From: Candidatus Iainarchaeum sp.
GTDB taxonomy: Archaea > Iainarchaeota > Iainarchaeia > Iainarchaeales > Iainarchaeaceae
Length of the DNA stretch: 9,568 bases
Reading direction: 5' to 3'
Assembly (NCBI GenBank): GCA_013331625.1
Contig: DUGC01000009.1
Location: forward strand, 4,810 to 14,377
Shown here: in pieces, positions 1 through 6,353 of the stretch
Layout: each line of letters begins with the position of its first letter
How positions within the stretch are numbered: position 1 is the first letter of the stretch
Position numbers and translations under genes: made by a program
The notes under the pieces: model-generated
The model's database searches: none
Told to the model about the DNA's origin: nothing
The model's input: only the letters and a program-made list of their open reading frames with translations

Positions 1-90
1 TGGGAGTTATGCAACAGGGCATGCAAACAAGTGGCTTTGCCTATAAAGTCTGATTTGCCCAAAAAGTCGGAAAGTTGTCCATAAATTGTT
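1..90. other. Window edge with no supportable gene
   Basis: All three forward frames are open from the edge for a short way; the longest stops at a TAA at 82-84 after 27 codons. One frame reads a short peptide ending in GFAYKV before a TGA, which could be the C-terminus of a gene starting outside the window. None is long enough to call. No tRNA-like fold or repeat was recognised. Confidence 0.3.
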
Positions 91-393
91 TCAGGGCTTC
101 AAATAATTCATAATGCCAATTACTACTGCTAAAAAAGCCAAAAAAGCAGTGATTATTTGCCAAATCCTAATTTCGTCCCTTTCTTCTTTATTTTGAAGAA
201 CTGAATTAGCAGCGTCAGATAGGTAATATTCTGTTTCTGGAAATGGTTTATTATTAGCTTTACTCAAAAATCCTCTTCTTTTGAGGTCTTCACGTTCATC
301 CTGATAAATGCCTATTTTTTCAAGGTGGTCATCCCTAATTTGTCTTAGGTTTAGATTTGAAATTTTTTTTATTGTCTCGAAGCTCTTATTCAT
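91..393 (-). CDS. Small tail-anchored membrane protein, unknown function
   Basis: I do not recognise this 100-residue protein. Residues 1-72 are hydrophilic and highly charged (for example QIRDDHLEKIG and KEERDEIR), probably helical. Residues 78-96 are a continuous hydrophobic stretch (IITAFLAFLAVVIGIMNYL) ending two residues from the C-terminus, so it would be a tail-anchored membrane protein with a cytoplasmic N-terminal part. There is no signal peptide. The ATG at 393 is the only plausible start, because an in-frame TAA lies a few codons upstream, and no ribosome-binding site precedes it. GC content is about 33%, against roughly 45-62% in the conserved genes of this window, which suggests recent acquisition or weak constraint. 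Intact charge patterning and a well-formed terminal anchor favour a real gene. Function cannot be assigned. Confidence 0.6.
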   Translation of the reverse strand: MNKSFETIKKISNLNLRQIRDDHLEKIGIYQDEREDLKRRGFLSKANNKPFPETEYYLSDAANSVLQNKEERDEIRIWQIITAFLAFLAVVIGIMNYLKP

Positions 394-412
394 AATTAAA
401 ATTTAAATTATG
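391..412. repeat. AT-rich imperfect palindrome at the start codon of the 91-393 gene
   Basis: CATAATT at 391-397 is mirrored by AATTATG at 406-412, around an A/T-only centre. The left arm contains the start codon of the minus-strand gene and the right arm contains an ATG on the plus strand. The plus-strand ATG opens only an 8-codon frame, so it is not a second gene. The palindrome could be part of a promoter or an operator. Confidence 0.35.
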
Positions 413-487
413 AAAACTTTAACTCCTTTTGCATAGAATGCGGAAAGCGTATTTATTTGAAGTTCAACCAAGGGGTGTGAAAAGCAT

Positions 488-1063
488 TTAGCGTTTTCTT
501 TGCTTTGTCATGAACTTGAGGGCATTGCCAAAAAATGCCCTTTGGCGTTTGCCAAGGGCAGGGTCACATTCTGCTTGTCGTGCCAGTTGAAGGGGATGGA
601 GGCGTGCAGCTTTATTTGTTGTATACAGGTTCAGCAGGGAGATGGCTGAATGCCTCGCGGAATCCAGCTGCCTTCTTGTCAGGTTCATCTTGCGCCTGAG
701 GTTTTTTAGTTCGTTCTTTTTTTGGGTGGATACTAAGCTTGGGTTTTCATACTGGCGAATTGATATTTTCTGGACCTCAAGTGTAATGTTCCGGTGCTGC
801 TTGCACAATTTAGCAAATTGTATTATTTTGTCTGCAATCCCGGGTATCTTTCTGATAATTTCCAGCTTTTCGCGCGCGGATTTCCCGCTTAATAATTTCC
901 GGAATCTTATAAATTCATCGTGGGAATAATGGCATATTGCTGAAAGGCCCTTTTCCAGTTCGATAATAAGCCTGGTTTTATCAGTTATTCCATGGCGTTC
1001 TTCAAATTGCTTTTGCAATTTGGCCTTTGGAGAAAATAGGCCATTTTGGTTTTTGGGCTTCAT
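488..1063 (-). CDS. Basic helical protein of unknown function
   Basis: This is an unrecognised protein of 191 residues from the ATG at 1063. It is strongly basic, especially at both ends (MKPKNQNGLFSPKAKLQKQ at the start, FMTKQRKR at the end) and in a central run with KKNELKNLRRKMNLTRRQL. The pattern is helical and soluble, with no membrane segment and no metal or nucleotide motif seen. Net charge and helicity would suit nucleic-acid or ribosome binding, but that is inference only. A TTG at 1087 in the same frame would add eight residues. I prefer the ATG because a TATA-like box at 1086-1095 lies about 27 bases from it, giving a leaderless mRNA, and no Shine-Dalgarno sequence precedes either start. 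The only open frame on the other strand here (642-929) looks like a shadow. The gene is separate from 1167-2033, with a T-tract between them. Confidence 0.6.
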   Translation of the reverse strand: MKPKNQNGLFSPKAKLQKQFEERHGITDKTRLIIELEKGLSAICHYSHDEFIRFRKLLSGKSAREKLEIIRKIPGIADKIIQFAKLCKQHRNITLEVQKISIRQYENPSLVSTQKKNELKNLRRKMNLTRRQLDSARHSAISLLNLYTTNKAARLHPLQLARQAECDPALGKRQRAFFGNALKFMTKQRKR

Positions 1064-1085
1064 TGAGGAAATAATGTTTATTGCC

Positions 1086-1095
1086 AAATTTAAAT
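1086..1095 (-). promoter_or_regulatory. TATA-like box for the basic protein gene
   Basis: ATTTAAATTT on the minus strand is centred about 27 bases before the ATG at 1063. Archaeal TATA boxes sit about 26-27 bases before the transcription start, so the mRNA would begin at or next to the start codon (leaderless). This fits the lack of a ribosome-binding site. Confidence 0.4.
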
Positions 1096-1144
1096 CTACG
1101 CGGGGGTAAATATGCTGGCTAATGAATCCAAATGCTCAGTGAAT

Positions 1145-1157
1145 TAAAAAAAGAAAA
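1145..1157 (-). terminator. T-tract terminator after the GATase-like gene
   Basis: Ten bases after the TAA of the 1167-2033 gene the minus strand reads TTTTCTTTTTTTA. Archaeal RNA polymerase commonly terminates at such T-runs without needing a hairpin. It separates this gene from the next minus-strand gene at 488-1063. Confidence 0.45.
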
Positions 1158-1166
1158 TTCCGCCCG

Positions 1167-2033
1167 TTACCTTAGGTATTCGAGCGTGCTTTCAAATATC
1201 CCCCTTGTGATGCCGGGGTTGTAGTTAAAGTAAATGCTCTTGCCGATCACAAGGTTCTTTTCAACAACTGCTGGGAATGTCTTTTTGTCAATCCCGCCGC
1301 TTTGGATGTAAGCAATTTCCTTCCCTGAAACCGAGACATCAAATGATTCAAATGTCGCGTTCCTCAAAGGGTCTGCGGGGAAGATCTCAATTCCCTTAAG
1401 GATCGGGTGCCTCTCGTCCTCGCGGTAGAGCTTTCCTGAAACGATGTAGCGGTTTGTGCATGTCGGCTGGTTGTTTTCCACCCTGTCGCATTCAACGGGC
1501 ACAACATCGCCAAACGTGTTCTTCCATCCGATTACATCGAATGTGTCAGGCCTTCTTATCCCTGAATCCTTCACGAGTATGAACTTGCCGCCGTTCTTTA
1601 CAAAGCGCTGTATTGCTTCGCCGAGTTTTTTGGAAACTTCCTTGTTTGCTTCCTCGCTCTGGTCGAGCATCACGATCTTGTATGTTGCAAGCTGTTCCAC
1701 TGGGTTTCTCTCAAGTGTCTGCGTGGTCTTGATCTGGTATTCATAGCGGTCCCTGTTGTCATTGAGGATGTCAATTACTTCCTGGCTTGTCTGCCCTATG
1801 ATAAGTACCCTTGTTTTGTCCTTGCCGACCTGTATTACGTCAACAAGGTTCCCGAGCACAGGGGTGCTTGAATCGATGACATCAAACCTTATTGCAAGGA
1901 ATATTCCTATGATAAGTATGAGTATTATCGGGATCAGTCCTTCAAGATGTGTCCCTAACTTCTGCTGGAGCGGCGCACCGTAATCCTCTTCGGCACCTGC
2001 TGCTGCCCCTCCTTGTGCTCCTTCAGGATACAT
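1167..2033 (-). CDS. Membrane-anchored GATase-like (ThuA/DUF4350-like) domain protein
   Basis: The protein has 288 residues. Residues 1-30 are a Gly/Ala/Glu-rich tail (MYPEGAQGGAAAGAEEDYG). Residues 33-50 form one transmembrane helix (LIPIILILIIGIFLAIRF) with no cleavable signal. From about residue 74 a Rossmann-like alpha/beta domain starts at TRVLIIGQ. The region KIVMLDQSEEANKEV, followed by RFVKNGGKFILVKDSG, matches the 'strand - helix - long loop - GGxhhhh' pattern of class I glutamine-amidotransferase-like proteins of the ThuA/DUF4350 type. The nucleophilic Cys elbow of true amidotransferases is not visible. Two cysteines nine residues apart (VECDRVENNQPTCTNRY) may form a disulfide if the domain is outside the cell. 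HPILKGIEIF resembles the HPI-x-G segment of these families. The role is unknown; envelope-associated binding is a guess. The start is supported by AAGGTGA six bases upstream. It is divergent from Sec61-beta. Confidence 0.85.
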   Translation of the reverse strand: MYPEGAQGGAAAGAEEDYGAPLQQKLGTHLEGLIPIILILIIGIFLAIRFDVIDSSTPVLGNLVDVIQVGKDKTRVLIIGQTSQEVIDILNDNRDRYEYQIKTTQTLERNPVEQLATYKIVMLDQSEEANKEVSKKLGEAIQRFVKNGGKFILVKDSGIRRPDTFDVIGWKNTFGDVVPVECDRVENNQPTCTNRYIVSGKLYREDERHPILKGIEIFPADPLRNATFESFDVSVSGKEIAYIQSGGIDKKTFPAVVEKNLVIGKSIYFNYNPGITRGIFESTLEYLR

Positions 2034-2039
2034 TGTTTT

Positions 2040-2046
2040 TCACCTT
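2040..2046 (-). promoter_or_regulatory. Ribosome-binding site of the GATase-like gene
   Basis: AAGGTGA on the minus strand lies six bases before the ATG at 2033. It is complementary to the archaeal 16S 3' end and fixes this start. Confidence 0.6.
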
Positions 2047-2078
2047 CTACGATTAATATGTTAATAATTATCTCGTCT

Positions 2079-2088
2079 TATTTAAATT
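2079..2088 (-). promoter_or_regulatory. TATA-like box of the GATase-like gene
   Basis: The minus strand has an AATTTAAATA element. A start about 26 bases downstream (near 2058) would give a 24-base leader that includes the ribosome-binding site, so position and spacing fit an archaeal promoter. Confidence 0.45.
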
Positions 2089-2126
2089 CCTTATTGTTTC
2101 TTGTTTGGAGATAATAAGTCGTTTTT

Positions 2127-2135
2127 GTATATAAA
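2127..2135 (+). promoter_or_regulatory. TATA box of the Sec61-beta gene
   Basis: GTATATAAA is a near-ideal archaeal TATA box. A start about 26 bases on (near 2157) leaves a leader of about 11 bases that contains AGGT at 2157-2160, a short ribosome-binding site before the ATG at 2168. It is back to back with the minus-strand promoter at 2079-2088. Confidence 0.6.
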
Positions 2136-2167
2136 CCTTTTCTTCAAAAGTATATTAGGTAACAACC

Positions 2168-2329
2168 ATGAAGATGACAACAACAAGCAGGGATTCAGGC
2201 CCGAGCTCATCTATAGGGATAATGCGCTTTTTTGACGCCGACAGCGGCGGCCCTAAAGTGAGCCCCGAGTTCGTCGTTGCAATAGCGCTTGCATTCACGC
2301 TCTTTATCGCCCTGCTGCATTTCACCTAA
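2168..2329 (+). CDS. secG: Preprotein translocase subunit Sec61-beta (archaeal SecG)
   Basis: A 53-residue protein, the small non-essential subunit of the SecY-SecE-Sec61-beta channel that moves or inserts proteins at the cell membrane. Residues 1-15 are a Ser/Thr-rich flexible cytoplasmic tail. Residues 16-33 carry the family signature: IGIMRFFDADSGGPKVSP matches the archaeal 'aGliRyfDed..GikVdPe' block. Residues 34-50 (EFVVAIALAFTLFIALL) are the single transmembrane helix, and the protein ends HFT just after it. The length (50-60 residues) and tail-anchored layout fit the family. Three of the four isoleucine codons are AUA, so AUA is read routinely in this organism, which bears on the UAU tRNA downstream. 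A strong TATA box and AGGT precede the start. It lies 57 bases before deoxyhypusine synthase on the same strand, but a separate TATA-like box there suggests separate transcription. Confidence 0.93.
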   Translation: MKMTTTSRDSGPSSSIGIMRFFDADSGGPKVSPEFVVAIALAFTLFIALLHFT

Positions 2330-2337
2330 GTGAATCC

Positions 2338-2358
2338 ATTTATAGGCTTTTTCCTATC
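2338..2358 (+). promoter_or_regulatory. TATA-like box and small hairpin before deoxyhypusine synthase
   Basis: TTTATAGG lies about 26 bases before a likely start near 2369, giving a leader of about 17 bases to the ATG at 2387. Overlapping it, ATAGG at 2343-2347 and CCTAT at 2354-2358 form a 5-bp hairpin with a CTTTTT loop. This could help end the Sec61-beta transcript. Confidence 0.4.
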
Positions 2359-2386
2359 TTTCTAGTTGTAATTGTTTGTGGTTGCT

Positions 2387-3391
2387 ATGGCTGCTAAAAA
2401 ACAAAAGGCGCTTGAAGAGATCGCCCGCAAGAATATCCTGCGCGAGAGCGAGGATGTCAAGGGCACTGTGATCTCCGGATATGATTTCAACAAGGGCGTT
2501 GATTATCCCGGCATAATCAAGAGCTTCGGCTCGACTGGTTATCAGGCTACGCATTTTTACCGCGCCATCGGGCTTGTCAGTAAAATGATTTCGGAAAATG
2601 CGACAATTTTCCTCGGTTACACATCGAACATGGTGTCATCGGGCCTGCGTGACGTGTTCCGCTACCTCGTGCAGCACAAAAAAGTGCACGTTGTTGTAAC
2701 TACTGCAGGCGGGATTGAAGAGGACATTATCAAGTGCCTTGGGGATTTTGTCCTCGGGGATTTTCGCGCAAGCGGGAAAGAGCTTCGCAAAAAAGGGATA
2801 AACCGCATCGGGAATATTTTTGTGCCCAATTCAAGGTATGTGCGCTTTGAGGAGTTCTTCCAGCCGGTGCTCGAAAAAATCTATGCCGGGCAGAAGGCCA
2901 CAGGAAAGGCGATTGCCGTTTCAGACCTCATCTGGCGCCTTGGTGAAGCTATCAATGATGAGCGGAGTATTTTGTATTGGGCATGGAAGAACCGGATCCG
3001 CATCTACTGCCCTGCGATCACTGACGGGGCATTAGGTGACAATGTTTATTTCTTCAAGTACTCGCACCCCGATTTTGTGATCGATATCACCGAGGATACG
3101 CGCCGGCTCAATGACACGACAATTGACCAGGACAAAACCGGCCTCATCATCTTGGGCGCCGGCGTGGTGAAGCACGCCATTTTGAATGCGAACATGTTCC
3201 GCAACGGCTGCGACTACGCGGTCTACATCAACACCGCGCAGGAGTTCGATGGCTCTGATGCCGGGGCGCTCCCTGAAGAGGCCATCTCCTGGGGGAAAAT
3301 ACTGCCTCAGGCAAACACAGTAAAAGTATTCGGGGATGCCACGATCCTATTCCCGCTCCTTGTCGCGCAGACGTTTGCCCAAAAGAAATAG
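2387..3391 (+). CDS. dys: Deoxyhypusine synthase
   Basis: This enzyme transfers the aminobutyl group of spermidine, using NAD, to one lysine of translation factor aIF5A to give deoxyhypusine. The protein has 334 residues from the ATG, near the family's usual 310-370. The N-terminal part holds VKGTVISGYDFNKGVDYPGIIKSFGSTGYQATHFYRAI, then FLGYTSNMVSSGLRD and VVVTTAGGIEEDIIKCLG, all hallmark blocks of the NAD-binding fold. Near the C-terminus GAGVVKHAILNANMFRNG carries the conserved His (human His288) and YINTAQEFDGSDAG follows. SWGK at 301-304 supplies the catalytic lysine K304, equivalent to human Lys329, with its spermidine-stacking Trp at 302. All key residues appear present, so it should be a true DHS rather than a homospermidine-synthase-like paralogue. 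In-frame TTG (2372) and GTG (2378) codons could extend it by up to five residues; I prefer the ATG because MAAKK is a natural N-terminus. It converges on ileS with 18 bases between stop codons. Confidence 0.96.
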   Translation: MAAKKQKALEEIARKNILRESEDVKGTVISGYDFNKGVDYPGIIKSFGSTGYQATHFYRAIGLVSKMISENATIFLGYTSNMVSSGLRDVFRYLVQHKKVHVVVTTAGGIEEDIIKCLGDFVLGDFRASGKELRKKGINRIGNIFVPNSRYVRFEEFFQPVLEKIYAGQKATGKAIAVSDLIWRLGEAINDERSILYWAWKNRIRIYCPAITDGALGDNVYFFKYSHPDFVIDITEDTRRLNDTTIDQDKTGLIILGAGVVKHAILNANMFRNGCDYAVYINTAQEFDGSDAGALPEEAISWGKILPQANTVKVFGDATILFPLLVAQTFAQKK

Positions 3392-3418
3392 GTGTTTCTA
3401 GTCGTGAAACTATTTCTT
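3383..3418. terminator. Shared hairpin at the converging ends of dys and ileS
   Basis: AAGAAATA (3383-3390) pairs with TATTTCTT (3411-3418), and GTTTC (3394-3398) pairs with GAAAC (3406-3410). The result is a 13-bp stem with one three-base bulge (3391-3393) and a seven-base loop. The TAG of dys (3389-3391) and the TAG of ileS (3410-3412 on the minus strand) lie in opposite arms. Both genes end in AAG AAA TAG, so part of the symmetry comes from coding sequence. It probably stabilises or ends both transcripts. Confidence 0.5.
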
Positions 3419-6265
3419 CACGTTGATGTAGAACCCGCGCCCGAGGAGCTTTTCCATCTTCCCGTCCGCTTTCACTATTTTTGAGTTTGTTCCCGCCTCT
3501 ATTTCCTTGGCGTACCTTTCAATGAATTTTGGGTCCGAGCAGCCAATTTCGAGGGTTGCAATGTCGGCCGGGGAGAGCTTTGCCTCCTTGCGCTTTTCCT
3601 GTATGCGCCTGCGAAGTTCCATGAGCTCCCACTCGTCCTTGAGTTGCGCGTCCGCATCCTTGTTTAGCATCAGCTTCCCTTCGCCGAATTCCTTTACCGC
3701 ATAATTGCCTTCCGGCTTTTTTGTTGCCTGCACGAAACTTTTCACATTCGCGGAATCCGCAATTATCCGCTCCGTTTCCACGAACTCTTTTTTCGCGCTG
3801 ACATAGACAAGTTCCTTCAAAGGCCACCGGAGCCTTAGCTGCTGCGCTTCGCGTATGTTCAGCACCTCGGCAATGAGCTGCTTTGCCTTTTCCATTTCCT
3901 TCTCAAGCTCCTCGTCCCTGTTCTTTGCATTTGGCTGGGGGAGGGGAGTGAAATGCACGGAGAGCGGCATCTTGGGGCTTTTAAGGCCCTGGTAGAAGTC
4001 CTCCGTGATGTGCGGGGCAATCGGGGCAAGCAGCCTTATAAGTACGTAGCCAATGTGGCTAAATGTTGCGCTCAGGCAATCCTTTGTTGGTGATTTTGCC
4101 CTTTCGCGTATGAGCTTGATATATGTCCTGCTGAACTCTTCAAGTGTAAAATACTCGATGAGTGAAATGGCCTTTGCATAATCGTATGAATTGTAGCTTT
4201 CAAGAACTTCCTTTTCAAGTGCCGTGAGCTTGCTTGCGATCCACCGGTCTTCGGGTTCGAGCTTTTCCGCATCAATTGCAGCATGCTTTTCGATGTCAAG
4301 GTCTAGGTATGTGGCCCCGTAGTTTATGCTGTTCCAGAGGGTGTTGAAAAAGCGGTTTACATCCTTGAACGCGTCCCAGTCAAAGACCATGTCCTCCCCC
4401 CTGGATTCTTTTGCAAGGTAAAAGCGCAAATAGTCGCGGTTGTGCTTTGCTATTACGTCGGCGGGGGAGACAATGTTACCTAGTGATTTGGACATTTTCT
4501 TCTTGCCAAGGTCCAGCACCATCCCGTGCATTGCAATTGACCTGAACGGCTTTTCGTCAAAGCATATTGTGCTTGTGATGAGCTGGGAGTTCCACCAGCC
4601 CCTTATCTGGTCCTTGCCCTCAATGTTGATGTCTGCTGGCCAGTATTTTTTGAATTTTTCCGTGTTTTCAGGATATCCGATTGACCCCCACGAGCTAGCG
4701 CCCGAATCGAACCACACGTCAAGCACTTCAGGGACGCGCTTCATCGTTCCTGAATTGCATTTTTTGCACTTCCAGCCCACTTCATCAATCCATGGCTTGT
4801 GCAGGTCCCTGACTTCCTTGCCATAATATTTTTTCAGCTCCTTGAACGACCCGATCACAACTTTATCCCTGCACTTGTCGCACTTCCATATGGGCAGCGG
4901 CGTCCCCCAGTACCTTTGCCTTGAAACCGGCCAGTCGCCAAGCGATTCAAGCCAGTTTTTGAACCTGTCCTTGCCCCATTCAGGGTGCCATTCCACCTGC
5001 TCGTTGAGTTTGAGCATGCGCTCGCGGATAGCGCTCACGCGGAAAAACCATTGCGGCGTTGAAACCATCAAAAGCGGGCTTTTGCACCTCCAGCAAACAG
5101 GGTAATCATGCGTATAATCGAGCTTGAGCACTAGCGCGCCCATGTTTTTGAGGTCCTCGATTATTTCGCCATCAACTATGCGTGCTTTTTTCCCTGCGTA
5201 TTTCCCCGCTTCCTTGTCAAGTACCCCGTTTGTTCCGACAATGCTCACCATCGGCAATCCTGCCTTTGTGCCCGCATCAAAATCCTCCTTTCCGCACCCC
5301 GGGGCTGTGTGCACAAGGCCTGAGCCATCCTCAACATTCACATAGCGCTCGCTCATGATCACGCGGTAGGCATTTTCAAGTGCAGGGAGTTTGAGGAGCG
5401 GCGCAAGGGGGTTTTCGTATTGCATCCCTTCAAGCTCCTTTCCCTTCATTTCCCTCTTTACAATGTATCCTGCCCCGGTAGCGTCCATCAGGGGCTGCAG
5501 CCTCTCTTTTGCAACAATCCAGTTTTCAGTGCCTGCCTGCACCTGGGCATAGTCATACCGTGGGTGGGCCATCACCCCGGTATTGCTGGGGAGTGTCCAT
5601 GGGGTTGTTGTCCAGATGATCAGGTATTTGTCCTTTTCCCCTTTCACCCTGAACTTGACATACACGGATTTGTCGGTCTGCTTCACGTATTCGATCTCAT
5701 TATATGCAACTGCTGTCTCGCAGCGGGGGCACACGTGCACGGGGTACTTCCCTTCATAGAGCAGCCCCTTTTCATCGGCATTCTTGAATGTCCACCAAAT
5801 TGCCTGCATGTAATTGTTGTCAAGTGTAAGATAGGGCTTTTCCCAGTCCATCCAGACCCCCAAATTATCGAATTCAGAATTCATTATGCCGATATACTCC
5901 GTTGCAAACCTTTTGCACTCGTTCACGAATTTGTCAACGCCGTAATTTTCAATGTCCGATTTTGCCCTGAACCCGAGCTTTTTTTCGACCTTGTTTTCTA
6001 TCGGCAGGCCGTGGGTATCATAGCCCGGCTGGTCTAAAACCGAAAAGCCCTGCATCCTCTTTTGCCTGATAGTAATGTCCTTGAGTATCTTGTTGAGCGC
6101 TGTCCCCATGTGTATGTTGCCTGAGGCATAGGGCGGGCCGTCCATCATGTAAAACCCCTTGCCTGAAGGGTTGAGGCCGCGTGCCTTGCCGATTACGCCC
6201 TTCTCTGCCCAGAACCTGCGTATCTCCTCTTCCTTTTTGAGGCTGTAGCTTTCAAGTGGTTTCAT
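3410..6265 (-). CDS. ileS: Isoleucyl-tRNA synthetase (archaeal/eukaryotic type)
   Basis: Class Ia synthetase that charges tRNA-Ile and edits mischarged valine, in the cytoplasm. It has 951 residues. In order: PPYASGNIHMGTALNK with the HIGH-equivalent HMGT at 52-55; zinc-type pairs CPRC at 179-182 and CWRC at 391-394; the CP1 editing domain with TTTPWTLPSN at 219-228 and GSGLVHTAPGCGKEDFD near 315-331; two more Cys pairs (CDKC and CKKC) near 460-520; DVWFDSGASSW; KMSKS at 590-594; then a helical anticodon-binding domain and a C-terminal LRRRIQEKRKEAKL block. HMGT and the Cys pairs place it with archaeal/eukaryotic, typically mupirocin-insensitive enzymes. Archaeal homologues are usually nearer 1030-1070 residues; the shortfall lies mainly in the C-terminal region. 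The ribosome-binding site is weak (GTGA, four bases before the ATG) and lies in a sequence complementary to the end of the upstream tRNA-Ile. Same strand as that tRNA, 86 bases apart. Confidence 0.97.
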   Translation of the reverse strand: MKPLESYSLKKEEEIRRFWAEKGVIGKARGLNPSGKGFYMMDGPPYASGNIHMGTALNKILKDITIRQKRMQGFSVLDQPGYDTHGLPIENKVEKKLGFRAKSDIENYGVDKFVNECKRFATEYIGIMNSEFDNLGVWMDWEKPYLTLDNNYMQAIWWTFKNADEKGLLYEGKYPVHVCPRCETAVAYNEIEYVKQTDKSVYVKFRVKGEKDKYLIIWTTTPWTLPSNTGVMAHPRYDYAQVQAGTENWIVAKERLQPLMDATGAGYIVKREMKGKELEGMQYENPLAPLLKLPALENAYRVIMSERYVNVEDGSGLVHTAPGCGKEDFDAGTKAGLPMVSIVGTNGVLDKEAGKYAGKKARIVDGEIIEDLKNMGALVLKLDYTHDYPVCWRCKSPLLMVSTPQWFFRVSAIRERMLKLNEQVEWHPEWGKDRFKNWLESLGDWPVSRQRYWGTPLPIWKCDKCRDKVVIGSFKELKKYYGKEVRDLHKPWIDEVGWKCKKCNSGTMKRVPEVLDVWFDSGASSWGSIGYPENTEKFKKYWPADINIEGKDQIRGWWNSQLITSTICFDEKPFRSIAMHGMVLDLGKKKMSKSLGNIVSPADVIAKHNRDYLRFYLAKESRGEDMVFDWDAFKDVNRFFNTLWNSINYGATYLDLDIEKHAAIDAEKLEPEDRWIASKLTALEKEVLESYNSYDYAKAISLIEYFTLEEFSRTYIKLIRERAKSPTKDCLSATFSHIGYVLIRLLAPIAPHITEDFYQGLKSPKMPLSVHFTPLPQPNAKNRDEELEKEMEKAKQLIAEVLNIREAQQLRLRWPLKELVYVSAKKEFVETERIIADSANVKSFVQATKKPEGNYAVKEFGEGKLMLNKDADAQLKDEWELMELRRRIQEKRKEAKLSPADIATLEIGCSDPKFIERYAKEIEAGTNSKIVKADGKMEKLLGRGFYINVKK

Positions 6266-6266
6266 G

Positions 6267-6353
6267 CACTCACTTCGTTTTGGACAATTATTTGCCCTTT
6301 TCTTTTTAGCTCAGGTTTTTCTTTTCGTGCCAACGAAAAGAAAAAAGTGAGTG
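6267..6353. repeat. Inverted repeat linking the tRNA 3' end to the ileS leader
   Basis: CACTCACTT at 6267-6275 and AAGTGAGTG at 6345-6353 are perfect 9-base reverse complements. Read on the minus strand, the first-transcribed arm is the last two tRNA bases (C72 and A73, 6353-6352) plus trailer, and the second is AAGUGAGUG, which ends one base before the ileS AUG and includes its weak ribosome-binding site. A read-through RNA could therefore hide the ileS start region. Confidence 0.5.
6316..6345. terminator. Perfect 13-bp hairpin with T-tract after the tRNA gene
   Basis: TTTTTCTTTTCGT (6316-6328) and ACGAAAAGAAAAA (6333-6345) are perfect reverse complements around a GCCA loop. On the minus strand a T-run (TTTTTTCTTTTC) begins five bases after tRNA base A73, which is a typical archaeal tRNA termination signal. 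The hairpin also lies in the space upstream of ileS, so it may be a terminator, a processing site, or both. Confidence 0.55.

Noticed and set aside
642..929. Plus-strand open frame of 95 codons rich in Phe and Ser
   Set aside because: It mirrors a Lys/Arg/Glu-rich helical protein on the minus strand, which gives hydrophobic-looking shadows. It has no promoter or ribosome-binding site.
2372..2386. Extended TTG start for deoxyhypusine synthase
   Set aside because: It adds only five hydrophobic residues, has no ribosome-binding site, and would leave a leader of about three bases. It remains possible as a leaderless TTG start, but the ATG is the simpler choice.
5420..6037. Plus-strand open frame of 205 codons
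   Set aside because: It is antisense to the conserved catalytic and editing regions of ileS, has no recognisable motif and is rich in Cys, His and Pro; it is a shadow.
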